From: Deltaproteobacteria bacterium
GTDB lineage: Bacteria; Myxococcota_A; Polyangia; Polyangiales; Houyiibacteriaceae
Direction of reading: 5' to 3'
Assembly: GCA_017644045.1 (NCBI GenBank)
Contig: JAEPMI010000015.1
Location: 144,501-208,500 of the forward strand
DNA length: 64,000 bases
The translations under genes and the position numbers were made by a program. Within the stretch, counting starts at the first letter, position 1. Each line of letters starts with the position of its first letter. A model generated the notes under the pieces. It worked only from the letters and a program-made list of their open reading frames with translations. It was not told the DNA's origin and made no database searches. Positions 55,558 to 64,000 of the stretch are shown here, one piece after another.

Positions 55558-56397
55558 ATGGTTCTGCGTACTCGCGCACCCTTGGGTGTGCCCGATATCC
55601 CGCGAGTCGATGATGCGTTTCTCTCCGAGCTACTCGCCGACCCTGTGCTTTGGCGACTCCTTCCCGAGCTGGGCGACCCCGCACCGACCGGCGGACGTTC
55701 GAAACTCGCGATTCTCCGTGAGCGGCTCCGCCTCTGGCTCGCGGGCTCACCGCCGTTCGTGTTCGAGGCGATCACGGACCTTCGAAATGCCGAGGGAACC
55801 GTGTCGGCCCTCCGCACCATCCGCCAGTATCCTCCTCAGAACCCGACCGAGCGAGAAGCGCCGACCGCGTTGATCGGGGCCTGGATTCGTCGGCTCGATG
55901 CCCTCGACTTTCGTGTCGTGTTCGAAGGCTGGCCTGCGAATACACCCGAGTTCGTCAGGTTGGCGCAGGCATCGGCCGAGCTTCGAGACGCCGTGGCGGA
56001 CATGCTGCAGCGGCGGTACGGTGTGGTCCGGTCCCGGCCTGGGACGCAGTCAAACGATCTTCTCGTGCACATCCATGATGTCTTGGAGGAGGTTTGTCCG
56101 AAGGCTTCGTCGGCGAACATGCGGGTCGCGTCGGCCTGGATCCTCCACCGAGCCGACGTACGCCCGCTCTCGGAGCCAAGAGCGCGGCTGATTCTCGAGG
56201 GCGACGGGGACGAGCTCCGAGCGGTTTCGAGGGTCGTGGCCAACATCATCAAGCGCCGGGGCCAAGTCCGCCGGCCCGCGCCGCCGCCGGTCGAAGAACC
56301 TGCCTCCGCGCATGCCAAGGCGCTCGTCTCCCTAGCACGTGAAGTTCGCCGACTATCCATCCTCGAACTGCCGGAGGGGGCAGGGAGCGACACCTGA
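55558..56397 (+). CDS. Hypothetical protein before the recombinase
   Basis: A 279-residue protein, helical and rich in Arg/Glu/Leu, containing LRLWLAGSPPFVFEAI, RNAEGTVSALRTIRQYPPQ and HIHDVLEEVCPKASSANMRV. I do not recognise a family. Start ATG 55558 is uncertain; ATG 55402 in the same frame would add 52 residues of different composition. It lies between the cus regulator and the recombinase, where mobile islands often keep accessory genes. The 55230-55557 stretch otherwise holds only a possible 45-residue frame. Confidence 0.5.
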   Translation: MVLRTRAPLGVPDIPRVDDAFLSELLADPVLWRLLPELGDPAPTGGRSKLAILRERLRLWLAGSPPFVFEAITDLRNAEGTVSALRTIRQYPPQNPTEREAPTALIGAWIRRLDALDFRVVFEGWPANTPEFVRLAQASAELRDAVADMLQRRYGVVRSRPGTQSNDLLVHIHDVLEEVCPKASSANMRVASAWILHRADVRPLSEPRARLILEGDGDELRAVSRVVANIIKRRGQVRRPAPPPVEEPASAHAKALVSLAREVRRLSILELPEGAGSDT

Positions 56398-56631
56398 GCG
56401 GCGAGGAGCGGGCTCGGTGTCAAGCCTCAGCCCCTCACGATTCTGAACTTGGGTGATCCTCGACCTGGACTGCGACGGTTGGCAGCGTTCGAGCGTGGGC
56501 GAGCTCATCGAATGGACTCCTGTCGAGCGCCGAGGCTTCGGGAGCTGCCGGGCAAGTCGTCCGCCGGAGTCCGGACCCGCATGCCCGTCCCGGCCGCGCA
56601 GGAGCTCGGCGGGCGCGGTCAGGGAGGCGGT

Positions 56632-56862
56632 ATGACAGCCCCGCCCGGTTTCGTCTCGGTCGAACGGCTGCGTCGACGACTGCGTCGGGTACTCTCTGTC
56701 GTCGAGACCGAGAGGGTGATCCGGGACCTAGAGCAGAGCGAGGACGGCATCGTGGAAGCGGCCCGGCGAGCCGCTGCGGTCGTAGGGCCCGAGAAGCTTC
56801 ACGCCGCCAGGGCGGCACGAGATCGTAAGAGGAGGCGACGTGCGAACAAAGAACAGCGGTAG
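56632..56862 (+). CDS. Small basic protein upstream of the recombinase
   Basis: A 76-residue basic protein (VERLRRRLRRVLSVVETERV, ending RKRRRRANKEQR) whose stop overlaps the recombinase start by 23 bp. Start ATG 56632 has an AGGGAGG site. The position and charge suggest an excisionase or DNA-binding helper for the recombinase. The 234 bp before it (56398-56631) show no further gene. Confidence 0.5.
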   Translation: MTAPPGFVSVERLRRRLRRVLSVVETERVIRDLEQSEDGIVEAARRAAAVVGPEKLHAARAARDRKRRRRANKEQR

Positions 56863-57997
56863 CGTCTATCGAGAGGGCGAACGGTGGGTCGCGCGGCTTC
56901 CGAATGCGCTCGGGAGGGCCATGGTCGGGAGCTACGATACCGAGGACGACGCGGCCGCCGCGCTCGCGGTGAGGCTCGAGGACCTCGCGACCCGGGGGCC
57001 CGTTCTCGAGGAGTGGGGGGACCACTGGCTGCTGAAGCGGCGACAGAACGAGGACCTGGTCAGCGGTCACCAGGATCTGGTCACGTGGCGCCGGCTCGTA
57101 ACGGGCACCGATCTGGGCGCGCTCGGGATGCTCGAGGTCGAGCCACTGGACGTCCGCCGTTGGCTCGCGTCGCTCCGGCGGCAGGACGGGTCCAAGTACG
57201 TCAGCACCTCGCTCGGTTGCTACCTGTCGATCGTGACCAAGGTCTTCGATGCCGCCTGCGACGAGGGCGTCGTCAGCTACAACCCCTGCGCCGAGGTACG
57301 GACCAAGTCGGGCAAGGGCAAGAAGCCGGGGAGGGGAAAGCTGAAGCTGACGGCTACGCAGATCGACGCCGTGATCACCACTGCACGGGAGGTTCTTCGC
57401 CCGGACGAGGCGACGGCCATCGCCGTGCTCGCCGTCACGGGGATGCGCATCGCCGAGCTCCGCCACCTGACCTGGGCCGAAATCGACCTCGCAGCCGGCG
57501 AGATCCGGCTCGTGCGATCCAAGAGTGCCGCCGGTGAGCGGCTGGTACTGCTGCTGCCGCCGGCCGTCGAGGCCCTGCGGGAGTGGCGGGGGGACGAGCA
57601 GCGCGTGGGCCTGGTTTTCCCGAAGCTCCGCGGCGGAGGGAAGCGGTCCCGCGGGTGGCACTGCGGCATGCCGAAGGTCCGGAAGGCGACGGGCATCCGC
57701 AAGCTCACGCCCGGCTGTCTTCGCGGCTCGGTGGGCTCCATCCTACTCTCCGGTGGCTGGGTCGATCGGGGCTGGGTTGCCCGCCCGCTGCGCATGGAAG
57801 AAGTGCAGACTTGGCTCGGCCACGAGACCCCGAGCGTCACGGCCAAGCACTACGCGAAGATGAGCGATGAAGCTCTGCGCCGGACCGTGGTCTTGCCAGT
57901 CACCTGCCAGGCCCCTTCAGAAGCCCCCGGAATCGCGATGGTTTCGGGGGCGCGTGAAAAACAAATTCATTTTCGACGGACCGAGTGGACTCAATGA
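56840..57997 (+). CDS. Tyrosine recombinase (integrase)
   Basis: A 385-residue site-specific recombinase. An N-terminal arm-binding part reads GSVYREGERWVARLP; the core-binding part follows; the catalytic domain has TGMRIAELRHLTW (Arg I), TPGCLRGSVGSILLS (box II Arg) and TWLGHETPSVTAKHYAKM with the His and the nucleophilic Tyr. In box II the usual His-x-x-Arg-His is Gly-Cys-Leu-Arg-Gly, so two conserved His residues are missing. It probably integrated the island, whose right end is just downstream. Start GTG 56840 has a GAGGAGG site. Confidence 0.85.
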   Translation: MRTKNSGSVYREGERWVARLPNALGRAMVGSYDTEDDAAAALAVRLEDLATRGPVLEEWGDHWLLKRRQNEDLVSGHQDLVTWRRLVTGTDLGALGMLEVEPLDVRRWLASLRRQDGSKYVSTSLGCYLSIVTKVFDAACDEGVVSYNPCAEVRTKSGKGKKPGRGKLKLTATQIDAVITTAREVLRPDEATAIAVLAVTGMRIAELRHLTWAEIDLAAGEIRLVRSKSAAGERLVLLLPPAVEALREWRGDEQRVGLVFPKLRGGGKRSRGWHCGMPKVRKATGIRKLTPGCLRGSVGSILLSGGWVDRGWVARPLRMEEVQTWLGHETPSVTAKHYAKMSDEALRRTVVLPVTCQAPSEAPGIAMVSGAREKQIHFRRTEWTQ

Positions 57998-58046
57998 TTT
58001 CGGTACCTTGGTGCGGTCGCGGGACCGAGTTTGATCCCGAGACGGC

Positions 58047-58063
58047 GCGAGCAACCTGCTCGC
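58047..58063. other. Hairpin downstream of the recombinase
   Basis: GCGAGC and GCTCGC with a 5-base loop lie 49 bp after the recombinase stop, in the 219-bp gap before the Dam-like gene. It could be a terminator without a T-run or part of an attachment site. Nothing else in the gap can be named; AT-rich DNA near 58175-58215 may be the dam promoter. Confidence 0.3.
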
Positions 58064-58216
58064 TCGCTACTCGGCCGCGTCGATGGGACGGATGCGCCAG
58101 CCCTCGCCCAGTTCGACCACCGCTCGATCAGAGGACAGCCTGCCGACGGTCGCAAGGGAAGGGCGAGATCTGTCGAAAATTGGGTGTGTGCGCACATGTA
58201 GGATAACACCGCACAC

Positions 58217-59098
58217 ATGGCCGAAGCAGCTCTCGCCCGTGTTCCCCTGGTTCAAGTTCCGGCGTCCGCGCCGACGGACCCCTTCATCAAGTGGGTCGGG
58301 GGGAAGCGAAAGCTCCTGCCCCAGCTCGAGCCGCTGATGCCGCCCGGCGTGAAGCGGCGCCGGCACGTCGAGCCCTTCGTGGGCGGTGGTGCCTTCTTCT
58401 TCGCCCGCGCGCCCCGCAACGCGCTCCTCTGCGACGTGAACCCGGCGCTCGTGGCGACCTACGAGGCGGTGCGCGACGAGCTCGACGCAGTGATCTCGGG
58501 GCTGGCCGCGCTGGCCCGTCGCCACGGCAAGGAGGCCTACTATGGTGTGCGCGAACGCTACAACGCGGCCCGCACCGGCACCAAGTCGGTGTCGAAGGCG
58601 AGCCAGGCGGCGATGTTCATCTACCTGAACAAGACCTGCTTCAACGGGCTGCACCGCGTGAACCGCAAGGGCGAGTTCAACGTGCCGATGGGGCGCTACA
58701 AGAACCCGCGCATCCTCGACGAGGAGCGGCTCATCATGGCGAGCGCCGCGCTCCAGTCGGCCGAGATCCAGTGCCAGGGCTTCGAGGGTCTGCTCCGCAG
58801 CGCGAAGCCCGGCGACTTCATCTACCTCGATCCGCCCTACGAGCCCGTGTCCCGCACGGCGAGCTTCACCAGCTACTCGAAGGACGGCTTCTCGCAGGAG
58901 GACCAGACTCGGCTGCGCGACGTCTTCGCCGCCCTCGACCAGCGGGGCTGCAAGCTGATGCTCTCGAACAGCGACGTGCCCTTCATCCGCGAGCTCTACG
59001 CCGACTGGAACATCCACGTCGTCCACGCGGCGCGGGCCGTGAACTCCGACGCGAGCGGTCGGGGCAAGGTCCCCGAGGTCGTGGTCACGTCCTATTGA
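58217..59098 (+). CDS. Dam-type (D12 class) DNA adenine methylase
   Basis: A 293-residue N6-adenine methyltransferase. The order FIKWVGGKRKLLPQL, FVGGGAFFF, NKTCFNGLHRVNRKGEFNVP and LDPPYEP is that of the Dam/D12 family. No restriction gene adjoins it, so it is probably an orphan. The start ATG 58217 has no strong ribosome site, and the recombinase lies 219 bp upstream. It could belong to the island or to the chromosome. Confidence 0.9.
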   Translation: MAEAALARVPLVQVPASAPTDPFIKWVGGKRKLLPQLEPLMPPGVKRRRHVEPFVGGGAFFFARAPRNALLCDVNPALVATYEAVRDELDAVISGLAALARRHGKEAYYGVRERYNAARTGTKSVSKASQAAMFIYLNKTCFNGLHRVNRKGEFNVPMGRYKNPRILDEERLIMASAALQSAEIQCQGFEGLLRSAKPGDFIYLDPPYEPVSRTASFTSYSKDGFSQEDQTRLRDVFAALDQRGCKLMLSNSDVPFIRELYADWNIHVVHAARAVNSDASGRGKVPEVVVTSY

Positions 59099-59102
59099 AA
59101 AC

Positions 59103-59121
59103 GAAGGTGCTTTTCACCTTC
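59103..59121. terminator. Hairpin after the Dam-type gene
   Basis: GAAGGTG and CACCTTC form a perfect 7-bp stem with loop CTTTT, 4 bp past the stop. A TTTTCACCT motif occurs in it and again at about 59134, so the gap may also contain a direct repeat used in bfr regulation. Confidence 0.5.
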
Positions 59122-59176
59122 TGTTGATTGCGCTTTTCACCTGACGACATAGGGGTGCGGCGCTATCGTCGCGCTC

Positions 59177-59647
59177 ATGAAGGGCGACAGCGAAGTCATC
59201 GAGCTCCTCAACGAGGTGCTCACCCACGAGCTCACCGCGATCAACCAGTACTTCATCCATTCGAAGATGTGTAAGGACTGGGGCTTCGAGAGGATCGCCA
59301 AGCACAAGTGGGACGAGTCGATCGAAGAGATGCGCCACGCCGACAAGGTGATCGAGCGCATCCTCTTCCTCGAGGGCGTGCCGAACATGCAGCGCATGAA
59401 CCCGGTGAAGGTCGGCGAGGACGCCATCGAGCAGCACGAGCTCGACCTCGGCCTGGAGATGGAAGCGCTCGAGCGGCTCCGGAAGGGCATCGACCTCTGC
59501 CGCGACAAGCAGGACACCGGCACCCGCGAGCTCCTCGAGCACATCCTCCAGGAGGAGGAAGAGGGCGTCGATTGGCTCGAGACGCAGCTCAGCCTGGTGA
59601 AGAGCGTCGGCAAGGAACGCTACCTCGCCGAGATGATCCACGAGTGA
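59177..59647 (+). CDS. bfr: Bacterioferritin (with altered ferroxidase site)
   Basis: A 156-residue iron-storage subunit. Numbering matches E. coli Bfr exactly: haem ligand Met52 in EEMRHAD, ferroxidase ligands Glu18, Glu51, His54, Glu94 and Glu127 are all present. His130, the sixth ligand (normally in EEGHIDWLE), is Gly130 here (EEEEGVDWLE). The subunit may oxidise iron poorly or use a different mechanism, or a second subunit elsewhere completes the shell. Its expected partner bfd is at 5544, across the island. Convergent with the RluA gene, 3 bp apart. Confidence 0.92.
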   Translation: MKGDSEVIELLNEVLTHELTAINQYFIHSKMCKDWGFERIAKHKWDESIEEMRHADKVIERILFLEGVPNMQRMNPVKVGEDAIEQHELDLGLEMEALERLRKGIDLCRDKQDTGTRELLEHILQEEEEGVDWLETQLSLVKSVGKERYLAEMIHE

Positions 59648-59650
59648 CGC

Positions 59651-60592
59651 TCAGGGGCGCCAGTCGGCGCCGCCGAGCTTCTTCAGCGCGGCCATGAAGT
59701 CGCCGGGCGGCGGCTGCTCGAAGGTCAGCCGCTTTCGCGTCACCGGGTGCACGAACCCGAGCCGGTACGCGTGGAGCATCACGCGCGGCGCCTCGATGCG
59801 CTTGCCCTCGTAGTCGAGGTCGTAGACCGACTCGCCGAGGAGCGGGTGACCAGCCTCCGCGAGGTGGATGCGGATCTGGTGGGTGCGGCCCGTCTCGAGC
59901 GCCACGTCCACCAAGCTCGCGCGCTTCAAGCGGCGGGTCCCCTTCACGTGGGTGACGGCGTGCTTGGCGTCGCTGGGCGGCTCGGCCTCGGGGTCGCGCA
60001 CGGGACGGTGGTGGCCCCAGCTCCCGCGGTAGCCGTCGCCGCGGTTCCGCAGTAGCCAGCTGGCGTGGGTGCCCACGTCGACCGCCCCATGGGCGAGCGC
60101 GACGTAGCCCCGGTCGATCGCGTGGCGTGCGAAGAGCTCCTTCAGTCCCTCCTGCACGGGCTCGCTGCGGGCGAAGACGAGCAGACCGCTGGTGCCCTTG
60201 TCGATGCGGTGGACCACGCCGATGAAGGGTCGCTTGCCCCGACCCTTCTTCCCGCGACCGCGGCCGAGCGGCGCGCGGACGCGGTCGAGCAGGGTGTCTC
60301 TCTCGCCGGAGTGCGGGACGCTGAGCACGCCAGGCGGCTTGTTCACCACCACCAGGTGTTCGTCCTCGTACACCCAGCGCTCCGGCGGGAGCGCGCCCTT
60401 CTGCACCCGTGGTGCCTCGCGGTCGACCGTGACCTCGCCGCTCTCGACCCGGCGAGCCGGGTCGGTGCAGACCACGCCGTCGATGGAGACCTTGCCGGTC
60501 TCGCAGAGCTTGCGGGCGTCACCCCACGAGCCGCCGAGTCGCTCGCGGACGATGGCGGCCAGGGTGGGGTGTTCGGGGCGGGCTCTACGCAC
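59651..60592 (-). CDS. RluA-family rRNA/tRNA pseudouridine synthase
   Basis: A 313-residue synthase: an S4-type N-terminal RNA-binding domain (SWGDARKLCETGKVSIDG) and a catalytic domain with HRIDKGTSGLLVFA (catalytic Asp) and ETGRTHQIRIHL, then a family-typical end. It isomerises uridine in RNA; the specific site cannot be told. Ribosomal or tRNA substrates are equally plausible. Confidence 0.9.
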   Translation of the reverse strand: MRRARPEHPTLAAIVRERLGGSWGDARKLCETGKVSIDGVVCTDPARRVESGEVTVDREAPRVQKGALPPERWVYEDEHLVVVNKPPGVLSVPHSGERDTLLDRVRAPLGRGRGKKGRGKRPFIGVVHRIDKGTSGLLVFARSEPVQEGLKELFARHAIDRGYVALAHGAVDVGTHASWLLRNRGDGYRGSWGHHRPVRDPEAEPPSDAKHAVTHVKGTRRLKRASLVDVALETGRTHQIRIHLAEAGHPLLGESVYDLDYEGKRIEAPRVMLHAYRLGFVHPVTRKRLTFEQPPPGDFMAALKKLGGADWRP

Positions 60593-60646
60593 GGTGAGTG
60601 GACGTTAGCCCGCCGCCCACCGTGTGCCAGCCGTCGAGCGAGTGCG

Positions 60647-63453
<2,807 letters not shown>

Positions 63454-63457
<4 letters not shown>

Positions 63458-64000
63458 CGGTTCCTCCGGCGGCGGATGAGGCCGAGGGTGACGAAGGCGA
63501 GCAGGAAGCTCGCGGGCCAGCCCGGTGGGCCACCCGGTTCGACACGGCACGTACAGCCGCCTCCACCGGTCGCGAGCACGCGCTCCTCCGGATCCTCGTC
63601 GCCGGGTCCGAGGTCGACGTCCCCGCTCGTGCCGCCGTCGACGTCCATCATCCCGCCGTCCGGCGTGGTGACGGGCGGGATGCACTCGCCCTCGAAGCAG
63701 CGCTCGTCGCCCGGGCACCGCACGCGGAGACAGGGGTCTTCGCCACAGCCGCCGTCCTCCGGGTCACAGACCGAGGGCGACAGACACATCACGCCGGTGC
63801 AGAGGTCGTCGACACAGTCGCCGGTGGCCTCGTCGCAGCGCTGGTCGGAGGTGCAGGTGACTCCGTCGCAGAGGTCGTCGACGCACACACCGCGGCGGCA
63901 GATCTCACCGGAGTCGCAGTCGACGTCGGCGCAGCTCGGCTCGCAGACTCCGTCGCGGCAGGCCTCGTCGGCCGCGCACATCACGTCGTCTCCGCAAGGG
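63454..64000 (-). CDS. Cys-rich surface protein with MYXO-CTERM-like tail (partial)
   Basis: The frame is open to the window edge, so the N-terminus is missing. Visible are many Cys-rich tandem units (CRDGVCEPSC, CRRGVCVDDLC, CDEATGDCVDDLC), an acidic linker and a MYXO-CTERM-like end: GGCTCRVEPGG, hydrophobic stretch, IRRRRNR. The latter is a sorting signal to the outer surface. It overlaps the MopE-type gene by 4 bp, indicating an operon. Confidence 0.75.

Noticed and set aside
58067-58180. Minus-strand tail (reading GRLSSDRAVVELGEGWRI) as a truncated chromosomal gene
   Set aside because: The upstream part of that frame is antisense to the Dam-type gene, and no start or family could be identified.

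Overview
The window is high-GC DNA from what looks like a myxobacterium-type organism (Myxococcota; an inference). The evidence is two proteins with MYXO-CTERM-like tails (ends near 31269 and 63454), a giant protein with eleven MopE-type Asp/Cys motifs, many lipoproteins, and dense overlapping gene starts of the TGATG, ATGA, GTGA and TTGA kind. I found no tRNA, rRNA or CRISPR array.

Layout. 1-6038 is ordinary chromosome: a tail of an unknown gene, a membrane-anchored glutamine cyclotransferase, alanine racemase (alr), a two-BRCT protein, a SMI1/KNR4-like protein, an MlaE/MlaF lipid-transport ABC pair, bacterioferritin-associated ferredoxin (bfd) and a small unknown gene. About 6.2-58 kb is a composite metal-resistance island ending with a tyrosine recombinase. 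58217-64000 is chromosome again: a Dam-type methylase, bacterioferritin (bfr), an RluA-family pseudouridine synthase and two Cys-rich surface proteins. Because bfd lies left of the island and bfr right of it, I infer that the island was inserted into an iron-storage locus.

Inside the island, left to right: a truncated PIN-like gene at the edge; a mer-like operon (MerP-like, CopZ zinc/iron-sulfur-like, MerT-HMA fusion, MerA-like flavoprotein) with no MerR; a leftward CzcB/CzcA efflux operon with extra Cys-rich periplasmic proteins; a cation antiporter; a BlaI/MecI-type repressor plus M56 membrane protease directly in front of a CzcC-CzcB-CzcA and P1B-4 ATPase operon; NhaA; PAP2 and BNR-repeat proteins; a leftward block with two methyltransferases beside ZIP and CDF metal transporters, and a secreted nuclease; a leftward copper operon (CopA ATPase, His-rich lipoprotein, TolC protein, multicopper oxidase); a c-type cytochrome; a broken APC permease; and a Cus-type silver/copper operon (TolC, CusB, 1253-residue CusA, cupredoxin) followed by its own histidine kinase and sigma-54 regulator.

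The most interesting signals are regulatory. Two matching 19-bp palindromes (17580-17598 and 19109-19127) suggest that a BlaI/BlaR1-like protease-repressor pair, without any beta-lactamase, controls metal efflux. A near-consensus sigma-54 promoter (44761-44777) lies 27 bp before the cus operon, whose last gene is a sigma-54 activator. Other points are a bacterioferritin in which ferroxidase His130 is Gly, a shared Cys-His motif pair in an efflux adaptor and its companion lipoprotein, and an APC pseudogene with two separate lesions. All assignments come from reading motifs; no database search was run.
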